Below are positions 7,794 to 14,374 of a stretch of DNA of 18,452 nt, piece by piece; the first letter of the stretch is position 1, and each line of letters begins with the position of its first letter. Made by a program: the position numbers and the translations under genes. The stretch covers positions 1 to 18,452 of the forward strand of contig NZ_JNIV01000091.1 of NCBI RefSeq assembly GCF_000701405.1. Reading direction: 5' to 3'. Source of the stretch: Deinococcus marmoris DSM 12784 (GTDB lineage Bacteria; Deinococcota; Deinococci; Deinococcales; Deinococcaceae). The notes beneath the pieces are model-generated. The model did no database searches and was not told the origin of the DNA. It saw only the letters and a list, made by a program, of their open reading frames with translations.

Positions 7794-7812
7794 GGACAAA
7801 GTCGAGCTTAGG
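7789..7812 (+). repeat. Right terminal inverted repeat of the MITE-like element
   Basis: Contains AAAATGGACAAAGTCGA and ends CTTAGG. It is the inverted partner of 3907-3930 and overlaps the target duplication of the IS by 5 bp, showing that the IS entered just inside this end. Confidence 0.7.
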
Positions 7813-7859
7813 CCACCTGGCCCATGCGTCTGCTGCGGCCTGGCAGGTACGGTGGCCTC

Positions 7860-8846
7860 ATGCTGCCCGCCATCGCACGCAAATCGGTCACAGGCGTGTT
7901 GCCCTCCCTGCTGGCCCGCTTTGATATGCCGGGCGCACAGGCGCTGGGTGGCTTCGAGAGCGCCGTGTTCGCTACCCCGCAGCGGATCCTCAAGTTGACC
8001 CACACCCTGCGCCGTGAGGGGGCGTTCATCGAGTCCGAACTCCATTTCACGCGCTATCTGGCCGAACACGGTCTTCCCGTCGCCCACCCCCTGCCGTCAT
8101 CGGCTGGACGCTGGATCGAGCTGTCCCCTGACCCGGAGGGCGGAAGCTGGCTAGCCTACGCGTTCACCCGGCTTCCCGGTCATCCGTTACAGGCCGAGCA
8201 CCTGACGCCCACCGTGATCAGCGCCTGGGGACGGCTCACGGGACAACTGCATGTGCTGGCCCGCCGCTACATCCCAGATCCACACCTGCCCCGCCGTCGG
8301 CCCTGGCACACCGAACCCATGCTGGACCTGCGGCGGTTGCCTCCTGGCCTGGACGAACAGCGGCGGCGTGGTCAGACGCTGATTGAGCGGGTGAAAGCGT
8401 GGACGCGCACACCCGAGAACTATGGTCTGATTCAATCTGACCTGCACGGCGACAACCTGCACTGGGACGGTCAAACGCTGTACGCCTTTGATTTCGACGA
8501 CTGCGAGTTCCACTTCTTTCTGAATGACCTGGCGGTGAGCCTCCACAGTGTGGCCCAGCTGGTCCCCCCTGGAGAGGACGCGGCGGCCTTCTGTCAGCGT
8601 TTTCTGGAGATCTATCTGCCCGCCTACCAGGAGGTCTGTCCATTGCCCCCGGAGTGGCGGGAGGTGATGGCCAATCTGCTGCGCCTGCGCGACGTGCTCA
8701 TGTTGGGGGTACTGGCCGAGGCGTGGGGCATTGGTACCCCGCATGAAACGTTTGAAGAGGAGGGGGACCTGGACATCTTCTGGCGCTATGCCCGGCGGGT
8801 GGGCCGGGGCGAAGCCATCTGCAACATCGACTGGGCAGGTCTATAA
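7860..8846 (+). CDS. Aminoglycoside phosphotransferase (APH)-fold kinase
   Basis: A 328-residue cytoplasmic kinase-like protein of the APH/choline-kinase superfamily. It would transfer phosphate from ATP to a small molecule; the substrate is not predictable. The catalytic-loop motif is IQSDLHGDN (residues 191-199) with the catalytic D194 and metal-binding N199. The DFDD (211-214) of AFDFDDCEF is the second metal-binding motif. The usual histidine of the HxD part is Q192, one base from His. An N-lobe lysine is plausible in RILKLTH. ATG 7860 is preferred over ATG 7824 because the additional 12 residues lie in sequence bordering the MITE-like element. The mobile nest ends only 47 bp upstream, so the original promoter may have been displaced. 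It ends before the sigma-factor module and is probably not part of it. Confidence 0.8.
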   Translation: MLPAIARKSVTGVLPSLLARFDMPGAQALGGFESAVFATPQRILKLTHTLRREGAFIESELHFTRYLAEHGLPVAHPLPSSAGRWIELSPDPEGGSWLAYAFTRLPGHPLQAEHLTPTVISAWGRLTGQLHVLARRYIPDPHLPRRRPWHTEPMLDLRRLPPGLDEQRRRGQTLIERVKAWTRTPENYGLIQSDLHGDNLHWDGQTLYAFDFDDCEFHFFLNDLAVSLHSVAQLVPPGEDAAAFCQRFLEIYLPAYQEVCPLPPEWREVMANLLRLRDVLMLGVLAEAWGIGTPHETFEEEGDLDIFWRYARRVGRGEAICNIDWAGL

Positions 8847-8957
8847 ACCGCACCGGGGCGTGCGTCAACACCTGGCCAAAGCAACCTGAACGGCTTCGGG
8901 CCTGAACTCCTCCGTGTGCCGCTTGCGCTGCCCCTCGGAGGCCCGGTCTCAGCCGGG

Positions 8958-8986
8958 TGAATCCAATCGGCATCGCGGCGCGTATC
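8958..8986 (+). promoter_or_regulatory. ECF-type promoter of the sigma factor gene (autoregulation)
   Basis: A -35-like block TGAATCCAA (8958-8966) and a -10-like block GCGTATC (8980-8986) are separated by 13 nt. The same blocks with the same spacing occur before the secreted-protein gene (10268-10296). Long -35 blocks and a CGT-containing -10 are typical of ECF sigma promoters. The likely transcription start lies near 8993, which puts the GTG at 8992 at or before the start site and supports the ATG 9016 start. A short hairpin (CCCGG 8942-8946, CCGGG 8953-8957) abuts the -35 block. Confidence 0.7.
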
Positions 8987-9015
8987 TTTGAGTGGAAGCC
9001 CATGATGGCCCAACC

Positions 9016-9546
9016 ATGACGGATGAACCCACGCTGATGCTGCGGCTGAGTCACGGAGACGAGGATGCGCTGGCCGAGCTGTACGCCCGGCTGGGCGGCC
9101 ATGTTCACGCCCTGGCCTGGCGACTGCTGGGGGACCGCGAGGAGGCACAAGAGGTGCTCCAGGACACGTTCGAGCGCCTTTTCCGGCGTGCCCACCAGTA
9201 CCGTCCCGAACTGGGATCGCCGCGCGCTTTTGTGTACACGGTGGCCCGCAACGAGGCCCTCAGCCGCCTGCGGGCGCGGGGGGCGCGTCCTGTCCTGGCA
9301 GGCGATGAGGGGCTGCTGGGCGAGATGCCGTCTCCCAGTTCCAGCCCGGATTTGGACACCCACATGGTGGTTCAGAATGCGCTGGTTCGCCTGTCCGAAC
9401 ACGATCAGGCGCTGATTCACGATTCTTTCTTCCTGGGCCTCAGCCACGGCGAAATTGCGAGTACGCGCGCCCTACCGCTCGGGACGGTCAAAACGCGCGT
9501 GCGCCGCGCCCTGGCAAGAATGCGACGCACCCTGGAGAGATCATGA
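9016..9546 (+). CDS. ECF-family RNA polymerase sigma factor
   Basis: A 176-residue sigma-70 family factor with the two ECF domains. Region 2 (about 15-80) contains DALAELYARLGGHVHALAWR, then EEAQEVLQDTFERLFRRA, and the region 2.3/2.4 helix AFVYTVARNEALSRLR. Region 4 (about 115-172) contains LSEHDQALIHDSFFLGLSHG, then EIASTRALPLGTVKTRVRRA, the -35 recognition HTH. The variable linker between them is short and has no extra domain. ATG 9016 is chosen over GTG 8992 because the inferred promoter -10 ends at 8986. The stop overlaps the anti-sigma start by 4 bp (ATGA), so the pair is translationally coupled. It resembles the SigK/RskA type of system. Confidence 0.9.
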   Translation: MTDEPTLMLRLSHGDEDALAELYARLGGHVHALAWRLLGDREEAQEVLQDTFERLFRRAHQYRPELGSPRAFVYTVARNEALSRLRARGARPVLAGDEGLLGEMPSPSSSPDLDTHMVVQNALVRLSEHDQALIHDSFFLGLSHGEIASTRALPLGTVKTRVRRALARMRRTLERS

Positions 9547-10247
9547 ACGCCCCGCACCCTGACGTGAATGTGCTGCGGGCTTACGCGGTGGGCGACTCGA
9601 ATGGCCCAGCGCAGGCACAAACCGAGGCCCACCTGCTGAGCTGCGCGGCGTGCCGGGCGCAGGTGGTGATGTGGCGGGATGAACTCGCGGCTCAGGTGGA
9701 GGCGCTGCCACGGGCGGGCGAGTTACCGCCGCTACGCCGAACGCTTCGGCTGTCAGCGCGAGCCGCTCCGGGCCGGGCCGCTGGAAGGGGGCCACGTTCC
9801 TTCACGCGTCCATCTGCTTTCGCTCTGCCTGTCATTCTCGCGCTGCTGGGTGCGGGGGCCATCGGCTGGGGCGGCTGGCAGGGAAGCCAGGCCAACGCCC
9901 TGCGTGCCGAGCAACGTCAGGTGGCGGGCTGGCTGGCGCAACCGGGGGTGTCCGTGGTGGGTCTGCGGGCCAAAGACCAGCCCACCGCCAGACACCTGCT
10001 GCTGCTGCCCAGCCGCGAGGTGCTGTTCGTCTTGCCACCGCCCGCGCCGGGCAAGGTCTATCAGGTCTGGGTGGCGTCGAACTGGAAACGCGGCGATCCC
10101 CTGACCCCCACCACCCGCAGTGCCCGTGGTGTCCTGGCCGCCAGCATGGGCGGCGGCGATTACGTGTGCGTCAGCCTGGAGGACGCGGGGCGCGACATGA
10201 CCGGGCAGACCAGGCCGACGCTGATTCTGGGGTGGGCCAGCCTCTAA
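9543..10247 (+). CDS. RskA-type membrane anti-sigma factor
   Basis: A 234-residue single-pass membrane protein that should hold the sigma factor inactive. The cytoplasmic N-terminus carries a zinc-binding anti-sigma motif, HLLSCAAC (H30, C34, C37). A basic linker and one transmembrane segment (about 92-113, FALPVILALLGAGAIGWGGW) follow. The C-terminal RskA domain (about 120-234) contains RHLLLLPSREVLFVLPPPAP, then GKVYQVWVAS, and lies outside the membrane. RskA-type anti-sigma factors are known to sense envelope or redox conditions. The stop codon is followed by the promoter of the secreted-protein gene. The signal sensed is unknown. Confidence 0.85.
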   Translation: MNAPHPDVNVLRAYAVGDSNGPAQAQTEAHLLSCAACRAQVVMWRDELAAQVEALPRAGELPPLRRTLRLSARAAPGRAAGRGPRSFTRPSAFALPVILALLGAGAIGWGGWQGSQANALRAEQRQVAGWLAQPGVSVVGLRAKDQPTARHLLLLPSREVLFVLPPPAPGKVYQVWVASNWKRGDPLTPTTRSARGVLAASMGGGDYVCVSLEDAGRDMTGQTRPTLILGWASL

Positions 10248-10267
10248 AGTGAGGTCAAGGGTGAGAT

Positions 10268-10296
10268 TGAATCCAAACAGACCTCCGCCGCGTTTC
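10268..10296 (+). promoter_or_regulatory. ECF-type promoter of the secreted repeat protein
   Basis: TGAATCCAA (10268-10276) and GCGTTTC (10290-10296), 13 nt apart, match the promoter before the sigma gene in sequence and spacing. A good ribosome binding site, GTGGAGG (10302-10308), precedes the ATG at 10315. Confidence 0.7.
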
Positions 10297-10314
10297 TAGA
10301 AGTGGAGGCTCCCC

Positions 10315-11049
10315 ATGATCAAGACCAAGACTGTCCACACCGCCGCCCTCGCCCTGTTCGCCACCCTGGCCCTGGCCAGCCCCACGTTTGCCAGCGCGGC
10401 CACCTCGCAACTGGACTTGCGCCAGGACGCCAAACTGGGCACCATCCTGACGGGCGACAAGGGCATGACCCTGTACCTGTACACCAAGGACACGCCGAAT
10501 GTGACCAACTGCTACGAGCAGTGCGCCGTGGCCTGGCCCCCGCTGCTGTCTGACGCGCTGCCCAAACTGCCTGCCGGGATGCCCGGCAAGCTGAGCCTAG
10601 TGAAGCGCAAGGACGGCGCGCAGCAGGTGGCCTACAACGGCTGGCCGTTGTATTACTGGGTGCGGGACCAGAAGGCGGGCGACACCACCGGGCAGGACGT
10701 GGGCAAGGTCTGGTACGCGATCAACCCTGGCCCCACGGTCAGCACCACCAAAGGCGGTGAACTGGGTGAATACCTGGTTGCCCCGGACGGCATGACCCTG
10801 TATCTGTTCACCAAGGACGAGAAGGGGGTCAGCACCTGTTATGATGGGTGTGCCACCGCCTGGCCCCCGCTGCTGACCTCTTACCTGCCCGCCGAGAAAG
10901 GCGGCAAACTGGGGACCACCGCCCGCAAGGACGGTGCACTTCAAGTGACGTATGACGGGAAACCGCTGTATTTCTGGGCCAAGGACAGCAAACCCGGTGA
11001 TACCACCGGGCAGAACGTGGGCAAGGTCTGGTTCGTGGTCAAACCCTGA
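10315..11049 (+). CDS. Secreted protein with two COG4315-type repeats
   Basis: A 244-residue exported protein. The signal peptide (about 1-29) has a KTK head, an AALALFATLALA hydrophobic core and an ASA-like cleavage site. Two tandem domains follow (about 35-140 and 145-244). Each has a GMTLYL(Y/F)TKD block, a CYxxCAxAWPPLL block with a cysteine pair, a PLYYW or PLYFW block, and a final GDTTGQxVGKVW(Y/F) block. These are the features of the secreted repeats with a Y-x4-D motif (Pfam Lipoprotein_15 / COG4315), whose biochemical role is not settled. The cysteines probably form a disulphide in each repeat. No lipobox is seen. The upstream promoter shares the sigma gene's motif, so it is a likely member of the sigma regulon. 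Confidence 0.85.
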   Translation: MIKTKTVHTAALALFATLALASPTFASAATSQLDLRQDAKLGTILTGDKGMTLYLYTKDTPNVTNCYEQCAVAWPPLLSDALPKLPAGMPGKLSLVKRKDGAQQVAYNGWPLYYWVRDQKAGDTTGQDVGKVWYAINPGPTVSTTKGGELGEYLVAPDGMTLYLFTKDEKGVSTCYDGCATAWPPLLTSYLPAEKGGKLGTTARKDGALQVTYDGKPLYFWAKDSKPGDTTGQNVGKVWFVVKP

Positions 11050-11081
11050 GACCCGGTCTCAGTTCAAAGGTGACGCACCAT

Positions 11082-11144
11082 GTAATCCGTCCTCGCCTGG
11101 GAGTCCTGCGGCGAAAAAGCCTCCTGCAGAGCGGTGCGGATTAC
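11082..11144. other. Possible structured RNA element
   Basis: An outer 8-bp inverted repeat (GTAATCCG 11082-11089, CGGATTAC 11137-11144) encloses a smaller hairpin around a GAAAAA loop near 11105-11128 with CTGC and GCC/GGC pairing. It lies 33 bp after the secreted-protein gene. It could be a 3' structure of that mRNA or an independent RNA. It matches no RNA family that I know. Confidence 0.3.
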
Positions 11145-11168
11145 CCTCCTCTGACGTCTATCAGGGCA

Positions 11169-11202
11169 AGACACGATTTGATACTGATGACGAATCGTGT
11201 CT
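11169..11202. other. Long hairpin
   Basis: A 10-bp perfect stem (AGACACGATT 11169-11178, AATCGTGTCT 11193-11202) with a 14-nt loop. No T tract follows, so it is not a standard terminator. It might be an operator or an mRNA-stabilising hairpin. Confidence 0.4.
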
Positions 11203-11283
11203 CTCCCCCTTCAAAGTAGCTGTCCTCTGAACGGGCCGTCCTGAGTCTTCCTCACCCAAACATTTTGAACCCGGTGCATAGAT

Positions 11284-11312
11284 TTGACAGATCGCGAATA
11301 CCGGGCTATGTT
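11284..11312 (+). promoter_or_regulatory. Consensus housekeeping promoter
   Basis: TTGACA (11284-11289) and TATGTT (11307-11312) are separated by exactly 17 nt, close to the sigma-70 consensus. The expected start (about 11319) lies only a few bases before a terminator hairpin, so transcription would give a very short RNA unless the terminator is read through into the gene at 11474. Confidence 0.55.
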
Positions 11313-11324
11313 AGAGAAATCAAG

Positions 11325-11345
11325 GCGGCCTCTGGGCCGCTTTTT
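11325..11345 (+). terminator. Intrinsic terminator or attenuator
   Basis: Stem GCGGCC (11325-11330) with GGCCGC (11335-11340), a 4-nt loop, then TTTTT (11341-11345). It may end transcripts from the sigma module, or act as an attenuator between the promoter at 11284 and the downstream gene. Confidence 0.65.
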
Positions 11346-11473
11346 CCATTGACTGCATCCCCCTGGTGTCAGACAGGTCCAGATTGCCGGACGCCGTGTC
11401 AGAGAGGTTGATCGGACATTCTTTCGTGTTCGACTTCATTGTCTGTAGGACAGCGAACGACCATGCTGACGTT

Positions 11474-12097
11474 ATGCCGACGACGGGTGAGCTGCTCAAC
11501 CCCCTGGCCCTGTGCGGCAGAGTGGAAGACGCCGCGCGCCGCGAGGTGCTGATGCGCGGCGTGCTGGGCCACCTGTCCTCCGATGATCCTGGCCCCGAGT
11601 CTGAGGCCGATCCTGACTGGGAAGACGTGCAGGCCCTGCTGGTTCCCCGCACGCCACCTGCCCGCATCGGGGCACCGTGGGTCCGTCCGGCAGCCAAACC
11701 AGGCCTGTGGCTGTTCGCTGCCGATCAGAGTACAGATCTGGAATGCGGCGAGTTTGTGGAATGGGCCTGGCCGCTGGGCGGCACCGAGCAGCCGGTGCTG
11801 GGCGTGGTGGAATTGCAGGAACCGCTGATGATCCGGGTTCACCGCTCGTTCTACGCTGACGCGGGCCGCCCGGTCCCGGCTTTTCTGCGGGCTTACGACG
11901 GCCTGCTGGTGCTGGGCGTGAAGGAGAAGCGGGCCCGCTGTTTGGTGCAGCAGATGGACTCGCTTGCGCTGCTGGACCTCGTGGTATCGAGCTATCAGCG
12001 CCGCGGCGAGCTGCGCCACCCCGAGGCGTATGTCGAAGCCCGCCTCAAAGATCTGAAATTGGCAGAAGTGCCAGAGGCGCTGGCCTCGGCGGAGTGA
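11474..12097 (+). CDS. Uncharacterised protein
   Basis: About 207 residues from ATG 11474 (MPTTGELLNPLALCGRVEDA). Longer in-frame versions exist from 11366, but that part overlaps the terminator region and looks non-coding. The protein is soluble, acidic in the first third (SSDDPGPESEADPDWEDV), then has VELQEPLMIRVHRSFYADA, LLVLGVKEKRARCLV and a C-terminal helix. No transmembrane segment or signal peptide is visible. GC-rich third positions support that it is real. No family is recognised. It stands alone on its strand, with the decayed toxin genes converging from the other side. Confidence 0.65.
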   Translation: MPTTGELLNPLALCGRVEDAARREVLMRGVLGHLSSDDPGPESEADPDWEDVQALLVPRTPPARIGAPWVRPAAKPGLWLFAADQSTDLECGEFVEWAWPLGGTEQPVLGVVELQEPLMIRVHRSFYADAGRPVPAFLRAYDGLLVLGVKEKRARCLVQQMDSLALLDLVVSSYQRRGELRHPEAYVEARLKDLKLAEVPEALASAE

Positions 12098-12163
12098 CGG
12101 AATGGTAAACCGGCCTGTTCCCTTTTGCTTGTCCCAGGGACCAAGTTGAGTTGGCTCTGTGCC

Positions 12164-12195
12164 TCCGGCGCTTTCAACAGGAAAAAGCGTCCGGC
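12164..12195. terminator. Possible terminator between convergent genes
   Basis: An imperfect stem (CCGG-CGCTTT and AAAGCG-T-CCGG) around CAACAGGAA lies between the gene ending at 12097 and the toxin remnant ending at 12208. There is no long T tract, so the assignment is weak. Confidence 0.3.
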
Positions 12196-12207
12196 GTTGT
12201 GCCTGGA

Positions 12208-12552
12208 TTACACGCTGAAGATGAGCCGCGCCGCCGCATGTACCGGGGCGTAGTCCTCTGGAGTCAGGAGGCCTAGGTAACGGGACACCCGCGAGGCATC
12301 GAGGGCACGCGTCTGGTCGATCAACACAACGCTGGGCACCCGCAGGCCACCGGCCCCGACCTGCAATACGGGATACAAGTCAGGAGCCGCCATCACCCAG
12401 GGTTGCCCCCGAAAGGTCGTTACCGGGGCGAGCGCCGCCCAGCGGCAGCCCCACCAGAACCGCAGGCTGTGGTCCCTCCTGTTCGTGCTCGCTGGGATCG
12501 TGTTCGGGAAAGCTGGCCACGAACACGGCCCCTGGTGTGAGGATAGCCGTTA
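12208..12552 (-). pseudogene. MazF/PemK-type toxin, frameshifted
   Basis: Two minus-strand frames together make a MazF-like protein. The N-terminal part, TPGAVFVASFPEHDPSEHEQ then EGPQPAVLVGLPLG, corresponds to the start of the family barrel. The C-terminal part in another frame is LAPVTTFRGQPWVMAAPDLY, PSVVLIDQTRALDASRVSRY and LGLLTPED. The shift and probably a short deletion lie around 12425-12450. No proper start codon is seen where the homology begins. MazF-type proteins are ribonucleases of type II toxin-antitoxin systems. This copy should be inactive unless the shift is a sequencing error. Confidence 0.7.
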
Positions 12553-12773
12553 CTCGTCCCCGATGATGAGCTCGCCGTCTAGCCCCACCGCACTGGCTCG
12601 CCCAGGGTGTAGGGATCGGCACCGCCCCAGTCGTACGGCTCGAATTCGCCCAGGTGAGAGGCGTCCCCATCCATCCACGCCTGTGCCTCGTGGTCGGGTC
12701 CTGACACCGTGACCGCATTCGACAAGGTGCCCAGATAGTTCAGCTCGTTGGTCAGTTCTTTAACTGTATTCAT
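12550..12773 (-). pseudogene. Antitoxin partner of the MazF-type toxin, frameshifted
   Basis: Directly upstream of the toxin remnant on the same strand. From ATG 12773 it reads MNTVKELTNELNYLGTLSNA, then AQAWMDGDASHLGEFEPYDW and PYTLGEPVRWG, where a TAG appears. One missing base near 12580-12586 would continue it as LDGELIIGDE and a TAA at 12552-12550. This acidic tail just before the toxin is typical of antitoxin genes. The family is not known to me; the role is inferred from position, size and acidity. Confidence 0.5.
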
Positions 12774-13041
12774 GACGGTCCCCAGGGTGCCCAGATCCAC
12801 GCGGCTGGTTGCGCCGCGCCCTAGGGACGTGGCCGATGTGCTCACTGACCCGGCCGCGCGCCGCCTGCGCTCCGTAGCCAAATCGGTTGCTTAGTTTCTC
12901 TGTGCATGTGTCAACGGTTTGATCGGGGAATTCGTCAGAATTCTGTTTTTATCTTTTTCGTATTTTACTCATTATTCGTTAATCCAATGAATGATTGGCT
13001 GCCATTCCGCTCCACGATCCGGTTCGCCTGAGGAGTCACCC

Positions 13042-13710
13042 ATGACCGCCCCCGACCCACTGTCCCTCCCCCACGTTCCGTCCACGGGACCAACTTTCCA
13101 TACCCAAACTGAAATAGACCTGCGTCGGCGCCTTGAACAGGAGGAACTCGCGAAACTCCAAGAAGAAACCATCCGCGCGGAAATCCGCGCCAGACTGCAG
13201 GCCCAGATAGTTACACCTATCACCGATGGAGTCGGCGGCGGTACAGAAGAAAATCAAACAAACACAGTTATTTCTACTGCCAATCCAAACGCTACAGATG
13301 ATGTTCGCATCAAGCAGGAGGATCAAATCAGCCGCAAAGTTGAAGACCAACCCTGGTTTTTTATCATCATGGTTGGACTCATTGCACATGGCGTCGCCAG
13401 GGAAATCTCGATAGCCCTGATGGTGAATTTTGACCTTATCACGAATATGTGGGCTCTCTACATTTCCAATGGTCTCGTCGGTGCCATTACTGTCTTTGCA
13501 GCGATACAAGTCGTCAAAAAGCCCAAAGTTAAAACTGTCAAATACTTCGCTGTAGGTACCATTGTGTTTTATATGCTGAATGGCCTTATAGAGGCATTTA
13601 GCAATGGTACGCCATCACTGATGCATGGACTCACGCTTTCGGTCGGTGCCTATGCGGCACTCGGCAACTTTTTAGAAGACCACAGTAAAGACGGCGAGAA
13701 GGTTGGATAA
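13042..13710 (+). CDS. Membrane protein with charged N-terminal helix module
   Basis: 222 residues from ATG 13042, with the ribosome binding site GAGGAG at 13030-13035. Residues about 25-55 form a highly charged helix (LRRRLEQEELAKLQEETIRA, then EIRARLQAQ) almost identical to a segment of the next gene product. A polar linker (60-105) follows. Then come about four hydrophobic segments: WFFIIMVGLIAHG, MWALYISNGLVGAITVFAAI, YFAVGTIVFYMLNGLIEAF and LMHGLTLSVGAYAALGNFL. No enzyme motif is visible. It is probably an inner-membrane protein with a long cytoplasmic N-terminus. The family is unrecognised. The AT-rich 12900-13000 stretch before it may hold its promoter. Confidence 0.75.
   Translation: MTAPDPLSLPHVPSTGPTFHTQTEIDLRRRLEQEELAKLQEETIRAEIRARLQAQIVTPITDGVGGGTEENQTNTVISTANPNATDDVRIKQEDQISRKVEDQPWFFIIMVGLIAHGVAREISIALMVNFDLITNMWALYISNGLVGAITVFAAIQVVKKPKVKTVKYFAVGTIVFYMLNGLIEAFSNGTPSLMHGLTLSVGAYAALGNFLEDHSKDGEKVG
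13120..13203 (+). repeat. Shared N-terminal module, copy in the first membrane gene
   Basis: Encodes EQEELAKLQEE..RAEIRARLQAQ. It is closely similar at DNA level to 14003-14090 in the next gene, with long identical blocks such as GAACTCGCGAAA and GAAATCCGCGC. Confidence 0.75.
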
Positions 13711-13843
13711 CGCTTTCCATGCAGCAGGAATGTGGATCTCTGCGCTGTATATAGCTGTTTTACAGAGTCCCCGTCAATATTCCATTGAAAAGATCTGCTC
13801 TGCTCTGCAGGTTCACCCTTCAGCACGATGCCAGGAGACCCAG

Positions 13844-14374
13844 ATGACGACCCCCGACCTGATGGCCCTCACTCCCGTTCCCTCTGCTGCCCTCACACCT
13901 ATGCCAGCCAATTCTGAAGCCGAACTGCGTCACCGGATAGAGCAGGAAGAACGCGCCAAATTGCAGCCCTTGACGGTGCCCATGGCACCCGCAGAATTGA
14001 GCCTCCGGGAGCGCATTGAACAGGAAGAACTCGCGAAATTCCAGGAAGAGCAGATGCGTGCAGAAATCCGCGCTCGCCTGACCGCCCAGCACTTCACTCC
14101 TGTCGCCCAGCTTGCTCCTGCCACCGCGCCCGCTCCGATCATCGTCAATGTCACCAATAGCAACGTTGCCACGGCAACCGCCAGTGCTACCGTCGGCAGC
14201 GCCGCCGCCAGCAAGCATCCCTCCACCATCATCCGTGTCCTCTACTTCTGCTTCTTCGGTTGGTGGATCGGGCCCACGTGGCTCCTAGTCGCTGTCCTCT
14301 TATGCTGCAGTGTCATCGGCCTGCCCATTGGCGTCCTTATGTTCAGCAAAACTGTCGACGCTTTTTTCCTCTGA
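13844..14374 (+). CDS. Membrane protein with duplicated N-terminal helix module and YccF-like C-terminus
   Basis: 176 residues from ATG 13844, with the ribosome binding site AGGAGA at 13833-13838. The N-terminus carries a partial copy (about 24-40, AELRHRIEQEERAKLQ) and a full copy (about 53-82, LRERIEQEELAKFQEEQMRA, then EIRARLTAQ) of the charged helix module found in the preceding gene. A low-complexity Ala/Thr/Val linker follows (90-128). Two hydrophobic segments come next: RVLYFCFFGWWIGPTWLLVA and VLLCCSVIGLPIGVLMF. The GWW...W...C..IGLPIG pattern resembles the YccF inner-membrane domain, but only about one unit of it. A role in a membrane complex with the neighbouring protein is likely but unproven. 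Confidence 0.7.
   Translation: MTTPDLMALTPVPSAALTPMPANSEAELRHRIEQEERAKLQPLTVPMAPAELSLRERIEQEELAKFQEEQMRAEIRARLTAQHFTPVAQLAPATAPAPIIVNVTNSNVATATASATVGSAAASKHPSTIIRVLYFCFFGWWIGPTWLLVAVLLCCSVIGLPIGVLMFSKTVDAFFL
14003..14090 (+). repeat. Shared N-terminal module, full copy in the second membrane gene
   Basis: Second occurrence of the sequence at 13120-13203. A shorter third occurrence lies at about 13920-13966 in the same gene. Confidence 0.75.

Larger units (their letters stand above)
3907..7812. mobile_element. MITE-like element, split by an IS4-family insertion
   Basis: The two ends form 24-bp inverted repeats matching at 22 positions. The left end (3907-3930) begins CCTTAG and the right end (7789-7812) finishes CTTAGG; the shared core is AAAATGGACAAAGTCGA. 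If the IS insertion and one copy of its target duplication are removed, about 300 bp remain between the ends. That remainder has no plausible ORF. This size and structure fit a non-autonomous miniature element or a remnant of a larger IS. No flanking target duplication was recognised, so the exact boundaries are tentative. Confidence 0.55.

Noticed and set aside
8698..9447. Minus-strand frame of 249 codons over the sigma factor
   Set aside because: Shadow of the sigma gene; GC-rich codons suppress stops in antisense.
8942..11062. Shared 11-mer CCCGGTCTCAG at 8943 and 11052
   Set aside because: A repeated 11-mer is expected by chance many times in a window of this size. Its surroundings differ.
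12799..12894. Plus-strand frame ending RRLRSVAKSVA that looks like a protein C-terminus
   Set aside because: Only 32 codons, no start and no recognisable family. It overlaps the upstream part of the antitoxin remnant frame, so it could be chance in GC-rich sequence.
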